From assembly GCF_028201475.1 (NCBI RefSeq), contig NZ_CP116384.1, positions 1,499,781-1,563,780 on the forward strand: a DNA stretch of 64,000 bases, read 5' to 3'. How positions within the stretch are numbered: the first letter of the stretch is position 1; each line of letters opens with the position of its first letter. The notes under the pieces are model-generated. The model was not told where the DNA came from, searched no databases, and was given only the letters and a program-made list of their open reading frames with translations. The position numbers and the translations under genes were made by a program. The DNA comes from Vibrio sp. SCSIO 43137 (lineage in GTDB: Bacteria; Pseudomonadota; Gammaproteobacteria; Enterobacterales; Vibrionaceae). Of the stretch, positions 35,656 through 44,263 are shown one piece after another.

Positions 35656-36468
35656 ATGGGTCAGAGGCTATTTCTATTTTTCGCACTTTATGTTTGTGTA
35701 ACCTTACCGCTGCAGGCAGAACAGTTTACCTTCAGCGTGGTTCCCCAGCAGTCGGCCAGCAAGCTGGCCAAACAGTGGTCACCCATTCTGACGGCGCTTA
35801 GCCAACAGACAGGGCACACCTTTCTGTTTGCCACCGCAAAAGATATTCCCACCTTTGAGTCGCGGCTTAAGCAGGGCAGATATGATTTCGCCTATATGAA
35901 CCCTTACCATTTTGTCGAATTTAACCGGCAGCCCGGCTATCAGGCGATTGCAAAAGCAAAGGATAAGCAGATCAAGGGCATTATTGTTGTCAGCAAGGAG
36001 AGTGGTATTAACTCACTGGAGCAGCTTAACGGCAGCCAGCTTGCTTTTCCGTCACCGGCAGCCTTTGCCGCCAGTATTCTTACCAGAGCCCACCTGAGCG
36101 AAAACGACATAGACTTCAGCCCCAGCTATGTTTCCTCTCATGACTCTGTCTACCTCTCTGTTGCTAAAGGCTTTTTCCCAGCAGGAGGAGGGGTAATGCG
36201 CACCTTTAATGCCATGGACCCGGCAGTAAAGGAGCAACTGATCCCTATCTGGAGCACCAAGGGTTACACACCCCACGCCATTGCAGCTCATCCCGAGATC
36301 TCTGAAGAACTGTATCTTAAAGTACAGAGATTCTTTGAGAACCTGCATCGCACAGAGCAGGGCAAAAGCCTGCTGACACCTCTAAAGCTGAAAGGGTTTA
36401 CAGCAGCCCAAAACAGTGACTGGGACGATGTCCGCGCCCTCAATATCGACCTGCTCTCTGCTGAGTGA
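35656..36468 (+). CDS. PhnD-like periplasmic phosphonate/phosphate-binding protein
   Basis: A 270-residue exported solute-binding protein of the PhnD/PtxB-like (phosphate/phosphonate) group: signal peptide (about 1-21), FSVVPQQSASKLAKQWSPIL (about 26-45), DFAYMNPYHFVEFNRQPGYQ, GSQLAFPSPAAFAASIL and GGGVMRTFNAMDP. No permease or ATPase is nearby. It stands 12 nt before the hybrid sensor kinase SypF and in place of sypE. It is therefore more likely a ligand-sensing partner of the kinase than a transporter component. Ligand unknown. Confidence 0.8.
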   Translation: MGQRLFLFFALYVCVTLPLQAEQFTFSVVPQQSASKLAKQWSPILTALSQQTGHTFLFATAKDIPTFESRLKQGRYDFAYMNPYHFVEFNRQPGYQAIAKAKDKQIKGIIVVSKESGINSLEQLNGSQLAFPSPAAFAASILTRAHLSENDIDFSPSYVSSHDSVYLSVAKGFFPAGGGVMRTFNAMDPAVKEQLIPIWSTKGYTPHAIAAHPEISEELYLKVQRFFENLHRTEQGKSLLTPLKLKGFTAAQNSDWDDVRALNIDLLSAE

Positions 36469-36480
36469 TTGGGAGACAAG

Positions 36481-38736
36481 ATGAATTTTCGTGCTAAAAC
36501 CATACTAGGCATTGCGCTAATAGAGATTGTTCTGTTGGTGATTCTGGTATTCAGTGCCCTCTCCTTTCTCGGTGATTCTAACGAGAAGCAGCTGCTGCAA
36601 AGGGCTCAGGCCACCACCACCATGTTTGCCCATGCAGTAAAAGATGCTGTGCTGGCAACGGATCTGGCTACCCTTGATGATCTGGTCAATGAAATAATGA
36701 CGCTGGAAGATGTGGTGTATGTGCGTATTGTAAGCAATGACAGAGTACTGGCGGCCAGCGGTAAATCGGAACATCTGGATGATCATCAGGATATAGATAA
36801 AGACCTGCACTCCATCAAAGACGGGATTTTCGATACCGAAGTCGACATTATCAGCGATGATGTCTCCTACGGGCATATTGATATAGGCTTTGCCACTTCT
36901 GCCATCAGCGTAATGCTGACTCAGGCAAAAAAATCCATTATCGGTATTGCCTCGCTGGAAGTGCTGCTGGTTGCCCTATTCTCTTTTATTCTTGGTACCT
37001 ATCTGACTAAAAATCTGGTGAAGCTGAAAAGAGCAGCGCAAATCGTGAGGAAACAGGGGCCGGGCTATCAGATAAAGCTTAATCAGAAAGACGAACTGGG
37101 CGAAGTGGCAGAAGCCTTTAACAGCATGTCGAAAAGCCTGCACGACAGTTATCAGGATCTTCATCAGGCAAGGGAAGAAGCAGAACACGCAAATGAAACC
37201 AAAAGCCGTTTTCTTGCTTCCATGTCTCATGAAATCCGCACCCCGATGAACGGCGTACTTGGCCTGCTTGATGCCCTGAACAATACCCCGTTAAACAGCG
37301 AACAGCAAAAGTTGGTTGCCACAGCATCGGACTCTGGGAAACTGCTGCTTTCCGTTATCAATGATATTCTCGACTTCTCCCGAATGGAGGCGCACAACAT
37401 TGCTATCGAACGCAAAGCCTTTGACCTCAAAGCCACCGTTCGCACCATTACCGACAGTTTTCAACCTGCCGCCGGTAACAAAGGCATAGAGCTGTTAGTA
37501 GACTCAGACAAACTACCGGATTACCTTGTGGGAGATCAGACCCGCTACCGGCAGATCCTGCTCAATCTTATCGGCAATGCCATAAAGTTCACCGATCAGG
37601 GCAGTGTTAAAGTGACCTTTGACTTTACTGGTCAGCCTGACAGCACTGTTATTTGTCGTGTATCCGATACCGGCATCGGTATTCAATCTGAGTCTATTCC
37701 CTTCCTGTTTGAAGAATTTACCATGACTGATCAATCCTTCTCCCGCCCCCATGAAGGCTCAGGGCTGGGGCTGGCTATCTGTAAACGTCTGGTGGATTTG
37801 ATGGAAGGGGATATTGAAGTCACCAGCACCGAAGGTATCGGCAGTTGCTTTACCTTCTCTGTACCTATGACCGTTGCCAGTCAGGCGGAAATCGACAAGA
37901 GCAGTTTTGTTCCGGCTTCACTGAATGAGAGATGCCGCAATATCAATATCCTGATTGCCGAAGATAATAAAGCTAATCAGTTGGTAATCCTGAGCCTGCT
38001 TAAAGGGATAGGCCTGACCGCTGATATTGCAGAAAACGGTCAGCAGGCGGTGGAGAAGGTAGAACAGAACCGTTATGACATCGTCTTTATGGATATCTCT
38101 ATGCCGAAAATGGACGGTATGCAAGCCTGTGGCCTTATCCGCAAAATGGCAGACAAACAGAAAGCCCGCCTGCCGGTAATTGCCTTTACCGCGCACGCAC
38201 TGACTGGTGATAAAGAGAAGTTTCTCAATGCCGGAATGACAGATTACCTGACTAAGCCGGTTCAGCTTTCTCAGCTTATTGAGACTCTGAATCGCTACAG
38301 TGTATTAACACAAGAACAAAAACCTGAGGAAAAACATATGGCGCAGCAAGGTTTATCCGACAGAGAGCCGGTTACGGAAAACGACAATCTGGTGGTTGAT
38401 GAAGTAACACTGGCACAACTGGTCAGGGATACCAGTGCAGAGGTAGTTCCGGCTCTGATTGATCACTATATCGAAGAAGCGAATAAGCACTGTAGGGTGA
38501 TCACCGAAGCCGATCGGGAGAAGGATGCAGAGAAACTAAAATTTGAACTACACACCCTAAGCAGTTCATCAAAAGCTTTGGGTAACACTGCACTCTCTGC
38601 ACTGGCTAAACAGCTGGAGCTTGCCTGTATACAAGGTGACGAAAGCACCGCCTTTAACTCTGTCGGCCAGTTGATTGAGCTGGCGGAAGGTTCTTTGCAG
38701 CAACTGGATCAGAGAAAACAGCAAGGGTTTAGTTAA
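36481..38736 (+). CDS. sypF: hybrid sensor histidine kinase SypF
   Basis: A 751-residue membrane hybrid kinase. Transmembrane segments at about 9-31 and 155-172 flank a periplasmic domain; then come a HAMP-like linker, DHp with phospho-acceptor His250 (FLASMSHEIRTPMNG), a HATPase domain (N box NLIGNAIKF about 362-370; G boxes DTGIG and GSGLGL), a receiver with phospho-acceptor Asp538 (FMDISMPKMDG) and a C-terminal HPt with His691 (FELHTLSSSSKALG). A full phosphorelay to SypG is implied. The ATG has GGGAG upstream; the frame is open to 36469 but unsupported. Confidence 0.92.
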   Translation: MNFRAKTILGIALIEIVLLVILVFSALSFLGDSNEKQLLQRAQATTTMFAHAVKDAVLATDLATLDDLVNEIMTLEDVVYVRIVSNDRVLAASGKSEHLDDHQDIDKDLHSIKDGIFDTEVDIISDDVSYGHIDIGFATSAISVMLTQAKKSIIGIASLEVLLVALFSFILGTYLTKNLVKLKRAAQIVRKQGPGYQIKLNQKDELGEVAEAFNSMSKSLHDSYQDLHQAREEAEHANETKSRFLASMSHEIRTPMNGVLGLLDALNNTPLNSEQQKLVATASDSGKLLLSVINDILDFSRMEAHNIAIERKAFDLKATVRTITDSFQPAAGNKGIELLVDSDKLPDYLVGDQTRYRQILLNLIGNAIKFTDQGSVKVTFDFTGQPDSTVICRVSDTGIGIQSESIPFLFEEFTMTDQSFSRPHEGSGLGLAICKRLVDLMEGDIEVTSTEGIGSCFTFSVPMTVASQAEIDKSSFVPASLNERCRNINILIAEDNKANQLVILSLLKGIGLTADIAENGQQAVEKVEQNRYDIVFMDISMPKMDGMQACGLIRKMADKQKARLPVIAFTAHALTGDKEKFLNAGMTDYLTKPVQLSQLIETLNRYSVLTQEQKPEEKHMAQQGLSDREPVTENDNLVVDEVTLAQLVRDTSAEVVPALIDHYIEEANKHCRVITEADREKDAEKLKFELHTLSSSSKALGNTALSALAKQLELACIQGDESTAFNSVGQLIELAEGSLQQLDQRKQQGFS

Positions 38737-38755
38737 TTAAAAAATGAATCACTTT

Positions 38756-38846
38756 GGCAAATATCGAACACAAACACGTGTAAACCCATCCATGGGACTC
38801 CGCCGCGCCATCCCTGGCGCGGAAGGTTTGTTTATCGATATTTGCC
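38756..38846 (-). repeat. palindromic intergenic repeat, copy 3 (inside the syp operon)
   Basis: The best-preserved copy, inverted relative to copies 1 and 2: ends GGCAAATATCGA (38756-38767) and TCGATATTTGCC (38835-38846), with an inner hairpin CGCGCCATCCCTGGCGCG. It fills most of the 199-nt sypF-sypG gap. Because both arms pair, it would form a stable hairpin in the transcript. Confidence 0.8.
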
Positions 38847-38935
38847 AGATGATAAGAATAACAACCACCAATTATGAAATAAGTTGCTTTATCACGTATG
38901 CTAATAAGTAAAACAATAAGAAAGGAATCAAAGCT

Positions 38936-40426
38936 ATGCAGTCAAAAGTTCTGTTGGTAGAGGACTCCACATCACTGGCCATACTTTACAAAGAGTATGT
39001 AAAAAATGAGCCATATGACTTTTTCCATGTGGAAACCGGTCGCGAGGCCAAGGCTTTTATTGAACGTTACACCCCTCAGTTGATCATTCTGGATCTTCAG
39101 CTTCCTGATATCTCTGGTCAGGAGATACTGGACTGGATTACAGAAAACGATATTCCTACCTCAGTGATTATCGCCACGGCGCACGGTACGGTGGATATTG
39201 CCGTTAATCTGATCCAGAGCGGCGCTTCGGATTTTCTGGAAAAACCGATTCAGGCTGACAGGCTAAAAACCTCTATCGGCATTCACCTGAAAAAAGCACG
39301 GCTGGAAAATCTGGTTGAAGATCTGAAAACCAAGCACGACCGGAGTGGATTTCACGGCTTTATCGGTTCAAGTTTGCAGATGCAGGCCGTGTATAAAACC
39401 ATCGATGCTGTTGCCCCTACTAACGCCAGCGTGTTTATTAACGGTGAAAGCGGTACCGGTAAAGAGGTGTGTGCCGAAGCCGTCCACCAGCAGAGTGAGA
39501 GAAAGAACAAACCCTTCGTCGCTATTAACTGCGGAGCCATTCCCCGCGATCTGATGGAGAGTGAGATCTTTGGCCATGTAAAAGGGGCGTTTACCGGCGC
39601 CACCACCGACAGAAAAGGTGCGGCTATGCAGGCTCACGGCGGCACCCTGTTCCTTGATGAGCTATGCGAAATGGAGCTGGAAATGCAGAAGAAACTACTG
39701 CGTTTTCTGCAAACTGGCACCTTTACCCCGCTGGGAGACAGCCGGGAGAAAAAGGTTGATGTGCGCATTATCTGCGCCACCAACCGCGATCCTCTGACAG
39801 AGGTGGAAGAAGGGCGCTTCAGGGAAGATCTCTACTACCGGGTTCATGTAGTACCTATCGAAATGCCGCCGCTAAATGAACGGGGATCGGATATTATCGA
39901 TCTGGCTATGCATTTCCTTAAAATCTACGCTAAACAAGATAAAAAAGAGTTTACCGGCATCAGTGCGGAAGTGAAAAAGATCTTCAGGCAATACAAGTGG
40001 CCGGGAAATGTCAGGGAGTTGCAGAATGTTATCCGCAATATTGTTGTACTTAACAATGATAAACAGGTTTGTGTTGAGCACCTGCCGCGCCAGTTTACTG
40101 CTAAAAGAGCAGCGGCAAAAAACCAGTCCCTGAATCTGGTGCAGAATCAAATTAGTCAAAATGACGCGCAACCACAAACACACCCAATGACAGAGCCGGT
40201 AATAACAGAAGAAGTGGAGCTAAACACTATTTCCGTTGCGAATACAGAAAGCGGCACACAGCCTGTCAGACCTATGTGGCAAATAGAGAAAGAGGCGATC
40301 CAGAACGCCATCGACTTCTGTGATGGTAATGTTCTTAACGCTGCAGTATTACTTGAGCTAAGCCCTTCAACGGTTTACAGGAAAAAGCAGAACTGGGAGC
40401 AGGAAGATGAGCAGCAGACCACCTGA
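38936..40426 (+). CDS. sypG: sigma-54-dependent response regulator SypG
   Basis: A 496-residue NtrC/LuxO-type activator. The N-terminal receiver (about 1-120) has phospho-acceptor Asp53 (LIILDLQLPDISG), the AAA+ domain (about 140-380) has Walker A GESGTGKE (170-177) and the sigma-54 contact GAFTGA (217-222), and a C-terminal Fis-type helix-turn-helix has NAIDFCDGNVLNAAVLLELSPSTVYRKKQ-like spacing. All key residues are intact. It should activate the five sigma-54-type promoters in this cluster. Start supported by AAAGGAA upstream. Confidence 0.93.
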   Translation: MQSKVLLVEDSTSLAILYKEYVKNEPYDFFHVETGREAKAFIERYTPQLIILDLQLPDISGQEILDWITENDIPTSVIIATAHGTVDIAVNLIQSGASDFLEKPIQADRLKTSIGIHLKKARLENLVEDLKTKHDRSGFHGFIGSSLQMQAVYKTIDAVAPTNASVFINGESGTGKEVCAEAVHQQSERKNKPFVAINCGAIPRDLMESEIFGHVKGAFTGATTDRKGAAMQAHGGTLFLDELCEMELEMQKKLLRFLQTGTFTPLGDSREKKVDVRIICATNRDPLTEVEEGRFREDLYYRVHVVPIEMPPLNERGSDIIDLAMHFLKIYAKQDKKEFTGISAEVKKIFRQYKWPGNVRELQNVIRNIVVLNNDKQVCVEHLPRQFTAKRAAAKNQSLNLVQNQISQNDAQPQTHPMTEPVITEEVELNTISVANTESGTQPVRPMWQIEKEAIQNAIDFCDGNVLNAAVLLELSPSTVYRKKQNWEQEDEQQTT

Positions 40427-41492
40427 ACCATCCGCCAGTAAAGAGGTATGGCTGTTAACAGACAGCCTGCTGTTTGGCGGAATTGAGTCGCATATATTGC
40501 AACTCTGTTCCGCTTTGCTTAACCATAATATTCCCGCCCGGGTAGTACTGGTTAAACAATATACGCAAAGACAAGCTATAGTAGAAAGGCTAAACGCTCT
40601 CGGTATCCCATACAGCTTTTTGCACCAGTTGGCCGCAACACATAGCAACCCTTTCTCTCAATTGAAATCAGCCATCAGAATCCATCAGCCGCGGCTGATT
40701 CATGCCCATGGCTATAAGGCCAGCCTGATCAGTAAACTGGTTAAAGTCTCTACTCCCGGCCTTGCTCAGATTACCACCTACCATGCCGGTGAAACACCTA
40801 AAGGCCGGGTTGCCTTATATGACTTTGTTGATCGTTATACCGCCCCTTTATCTTCCGTCAGCCTGTGTGTCAGCCAGAAAATTGCTGACCGACTGCCTGC
40901 AAGATCCTATGTCATCGACAACTTTGTCTCTGTCCCTAAGCCGCCCGGACAACAATCAAAGCGGAAACCCACCAATATCGCCTTTGTCGGCAGGCTCAGC
41001 CATGAAAAAGCCCCCGACCGCTTTATCCGGCTGGCAACGCAATTTCCTCAGACGGCCTTTGCCCTGTATGGTAGCGGCCCGATGGAGCAAGAAATCAAAG
41101 CAGAAGCGCCTGATAATGTGCAGTTAGCAGGACATATAGATGATATGGACTCTGTCTGGCCTGAGATCGATATGCTGGTTATTCCATCCCGTTTTGAAGG
41201 CCTGCCAATGGCAGCACTGGAAGCTATGGCACGGGGAATTCCTGTTATTGCCTCCGATGTCGGTGCCTTAAGCTCCCTGATTAGGGACGGAGAGAATGGC
41301 TGGATTTGTCGCAATAAAGAGCAAATGCTGGCAGCACTAAATAGATGGCTTGAGATGCCAAAAGAGTCTCAACAGCGTATAAATCAGGCCGCCCGCACCA
41401 CTATTCAGCAGAAGTTTTCCGCTGATGCCGTACTGCCTGAAATCCTTACCCACTACAATCGCACTCTGGGTGAAGAGTGCTTCCCGTTATGA
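40407..41492 (+). CDS. sypH: GT4 glycosyltransferase SypH
   Basis: A 361-residue GT-B fold (GT4) glycosyltransferase: acceptor-side LLFGGIESHILQLCS, donor-side IAFVGRLSHEKAPDRFIRLA and the E-x7-E motif in PSRFEGLPMAALEAMARGIP. Cytosolic, membrane-associated. It overlaps the sypG end by 20 nt, so it is in the first transcript. Probably adds a sugar to the lipid-linked repeat unit. Confidence 0.85.
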   Translation: MSSRPPEPSASKEVWLLTDSLLFGGIESHILQLCSALLNHNIPARVVLVKQYTQRQAIVERLNALGIPYSFLHQLAATHSNPFSQLKSAIRIHQPRLIHAHGYKASLISKLVKVSTPGLAQITTYHAGETPKGRVALYDFVDRYTAPLSSVSLCVSQKIADRLPARSYVIDNFVSVPKPPGQQSKRKPTNIAFVGRLSHEKAPDRFIRLATQFPQTAFALYGSGPMEQEIKAEAPDNVQLAGHIDDMDSVWPEIDMLVIPSRFEGLPMAALEAMARGIPVIASDVGALSSLIRDGENGWICRNKEQMLAALNRWLEMPKESQQRINQAARTTIQQKFSADAVLPEILTHYNRTLGEECFPL

Positions 41493-41507
41493 TTCTCAAA
41501 ATCAGAA
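41493..41507. promoter_or_regulatory. candidate SypG-type upstream element before sypI
   Basis: TTCTCAAAATCAGAA, nearly identical to the sypA element, 70 bp upstream of the sypI -24 position. Confidence 0.5.
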
Positions 41508-41575
41508 AACTGCGTTAATAACAAATAAATCAATATATCAATATGTTTTTATTAAGATAAATAACATTAGTTCAC

Positions 41576-41590
41576 TGGCATCTCAATTGC
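41576..41590 (+). promoter_or_regulatory. sigma-54 promoter of sypI
   Basis: TGGCATCTCAATTGC with GG 41577-41578 and GC 41589-41590 (N10). It lies about 31 nt upstream of the sypI ATG. Confidence 0.8.
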
Positions 41591-41621
41591 AGTCTAAATA
41601 AAAAAACTGCAAGGATGCCTC

Positions 41622-42839
41622 ATGAAAACAACCACTCCGATTCACGATTCTGCGTCTCATCACTGGCTGATATTTGATCCCATTCCTTTCTCAGGTGGCT
41701 CTAAGGTAGCCACCAGAGAGATACTCAATCTCTGCCCGGACAAGCAAATCAAACTCACCATTCTCTGTGCAGATAAAAATGACTGGAACGAGCCACGGCT
41801 GATAAAAAGACATCAGATCCAGTTCGCCAGCTGTCAGCTGTTAGGTGCATTGCAGTCAGCCAGTAACGGTTGGCGATACTGGCTGAAACAGCTCTGTTAT
41901 ACCCTTATGATTCTCTGGCAGATGGTAAAACAGCCCGGCATTGATACTGTGATAGGCGCCTCCGGCCCCGGTGTGGATATGGCACTTTATCTGGTCAGGC
42001 TGGTTTTCCGCTACCGTCTGATACAGTTTATTCACGGGCCTGTCGGTGCTTCACGCTCCATAGGTTACTGCCTCAGCAGAGCTGATAAGGTGTTCTATCT
42101 GGCCAATTGCCGCGACTCTATGCTGAGGGCACTGGAACGCTATTATCGATCTCGCGTCTCTGTATCGGCCGCCACTGAACTGGCGCGATTCAATATCGGT
42201 TCCCCCCATTTCTTTACTTTTCAGAACGGTATCGGTGAGCAGAGATGGCCGACTCCCTGCATTTACGGGGAACCAACTATTTTCTGGGCGGCATCTTTGC
42301 TGAAGTGGAAAGGGCTGGAAACCCTTGTAGAGGCAGGCTCTATTTTAAATCAGCAGATACCTGTCAATGTGCATGTCTGCTATATCCGGCCTAAAAATAC
42401 CCGCTTGGAAGTGTCTGAAGCGCCGTTAGATCTGGATAACTTTTACTGGTATCAGCAGCCGGATAATCTGGATGAAATTCGCTCCCGCTGCTCTATCTAT
42501 ATATCCACCAGCACAAAGGAGCCTTTTGGTCTCTCCGTACTGGAAGGCATGGCGGCCGGAATGTGCGTTTTTATTCCCAGAGACGGCGCGTACTGGGATC
42601 AGACGCTGACCCATAACCTCAACTGTATTAAGTACACTCCCGGCAGCGCTTCTTCACTGGCCAGTGAACTATTGCAGATCATCATTAAGCCGGAGCGAAT
42701 CGTACGAATCGGCCTGTCAGCCATGAAGGCCGCACGCCAGTACCGGGCAGAGAAATGCTACCGACAGATTATCCATACTCTGACTGAGTCAGGAACCCTT
42801 CCTTCAGTAGTTGTACAACAAGCAGAGAGGGCTGGCTAA
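41622..42839 (+). CDS. sypI: GT4 glycosyltransferase SypI
   Basis: A 405-residue glycosyltransferase of GT-B type. N-terminal FDPIPFSGGSKVATREIL, a middle hydrophobic stretch, then TFQNGIGE, IFWAASLLKWKGLETLVEAG and STKEPFGLSVLEGMAAG as the donor-binding E-x7-E region. Only 18 nt separate its AAGGA from the promoter's likely start. Stop overlaps the next ATG by one base. Confidence 0.83.
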   Translation: MKTTTPIHDSASHHWLIFDPIPFSGGSKVATREILNLCPDKQIKLTILCADKNDWNEPRLIKRHQIQFASCQLLGALQSASNGWRYWLKQLCYTLMILWQMVKQPGIDTVIGASGPGVDMALYLVRLVFRYRLIQFIHGPVGASRSIGYCLSRADKVFYLANCRDSMLRALERYYRSRVSVSAATELARFNIGSPHFFTFQNGIGEQRWPTPCIYGEPTIFWAASLLKWKGLETLVEAGSILNQQIPVNVHVCYIRPKNTRLEVSEAPLDLDNFYWYQQPDNLDEIRSRCSIYISTSTKEPFGLSVLEGMAAGMCVFIPRDGAYWDQTLTHNLNCIKYTPGSASSLASELLQIIIKPERIVRIGLSAMKAARQYRAEKCYRQIIHTLTESGTLPSVVVQQAERAG

Positions 42840-44263
42840 TGGCTTCCGTTAACGCAATAAAACAGCTATGCGCATACGGTATCGGACTGTTTATGATGAA
42901 AGGACTTTCCTTGATCATGCTTCCGGTACTGGCCAATGCACTGACGCAAGAAGAGTTAGGCAAGCTTGAGCTTCTCACCAGTATCGCTGTGTTCTTCGCC
43001 ATACTTATCTCCTTTGCCCTGCATGAAGTGCTGTATCGCTTTGTCAGTGATGTGGAACAGAATAAACAGCAGAGTGCAGCAAACAAAATTTACTGCCTGT
43101 CACTGATGTTCTCTCTCTCCGCCCTGCCACTTCTTTCTGCCCTTAGCCTGATTGCGAGCCGATATACCGATACCATAATGCTGTCCGAGCTACTGCTGAT
43201 CTCTTTCGCCCTCTCTTTTGAAGGTGCGATAGGCATCAGTCTGGCATGGCTGCGCATGCAGGACAGAGCCAGAGCTTTTGTTACTATCTCCCTTTTAACC
43301 TGTCTCTGTCAGGCCGGTTTTGTACTGCTATCGCTAAAGCTGCAAGCCGGTGTAAGTGGTATTTTACTTGCGTCAGTTAGCGCTCACTTTTTGCAACTGG
43401 TTGTGCTGCATATTGTTAACCGCTTTCGCTGGACACTGCCACCAGCCGGCGATATCCGGCAGTATGTGAAATACGGTATTCCTGTCGCCGCATCCGGTCT
43501 GCTGGCCTTTGGCTTAAACGGGGCAGAAAAGCTGATTCTGGGAGTAGGTACTGACTATCAACAACTGGCGGTCTATGCCATTGCCGCCAAATTTGCCCTT
43601 GCTATGTGTATTCTGGTGCAGCCGTTTGGTATGTGGTGGATGCCAAAACGATTTTCCACCCTTAACCAGAATCAGTTCAGCAGCTTTACTTCAGTAACTC
43701 AATACGGCGTGATCTGGATAACCCTGCTCAGCACAAGTATCGCCTTTGCTGCTCCTGTTTTTATCCATCATATGTTGCCGCAAAGCTATCAGGCAGCGGC
43801 CGGTTATACTGCAGCCACCTTAGCCATCGCCCTGTTCAAAGAGCTAAGTGAGCTAAGCAATATCGGCATCTTATTCAGAAAAAGAACCGGACTACTTTTA
43901 CGCATTAACATTGCCGCCACCCTTGTCGCCCTGATACTGGCAACAGTGCTGATTTCATACTCTGTCTGGGGCGTGCTTGCGGCTCTGTTTATTGCTCAGC
44001 TACTCAGGTTTATTGCCATTACGGTTATCAGCCACAAGCTATACCCTTTGCAATATCAAAATAGAGCGCTTGCCCTGTTAGTCTCTGTTTGTTGTGGTTA
44101 TCTGCTGCTCTCTTATTACGTTTCAGATATCCGGGTTCAGTACCTGATGACCTTTATTGCTCCCCTGAGCATGGTTTTCATCAGTTATCTGACAGGGCTT
44201 GTTCCGGCTGTTTCCGGACGTTCAACCCTGAACTTGATCAGAAGAAAGGCAGATAGCTTATGA
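42839..44263 (+). CDS. sypK: oligosaccharide flippase SypK (Wzx-like)
   Basis: A 474-residue polytopic membrane protein of the MOP (Wzx) flippase superfamily: about 12 to 14 hydrophobic segments, with N-terminal SVNAIKQLCAYGIGLFMMKG and LANALTQEELGKLELL. Moves the lipid-linked repeat unit across the inner membrane. It directly follows sypI; the sypJ of V. fischeri order is missing at this point. Confidence 0.85.
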   Translation: MASVNAIKQLCAYGIGLFMMKGLSLIMLPVLANALTQEELGKLELLTSIAVFFAILISFALHEVLYRFVSDVEQNKQQSAANKIYCLSLMFSLSALPLLSALSLIASRYTDTIMLSELLLISFALSFEGAIGISLAWLRMQDRARAFVTISLLTCLCQAGFVLLSLKLQAGVSGILLASVSAHFLQLVVLHIVNRFRWTLPPAGDIRQYVKYGIPVAASGLLAFGLNGAEKLILGVGTDYQQLAVYAIAAKFALAMCILVQPFGMWWMPKRFSTLNQNQFSSFTSVTQYGVIWITLLSTSIAFAAPVFIHHMLPQSYQAAAGYTAATLAIALFKELSELSNIGILFRKRTGLLLRINIAATLVALILATVLISYSVWGVLAALFIAQLLRFIAITVISHKLYPLQYQNRALALLVSVCCGYLLLSYYVSDIRVQYLMTFIAPLSMVFISYLTGLVPAVSGRSTLNLIRRKADSL

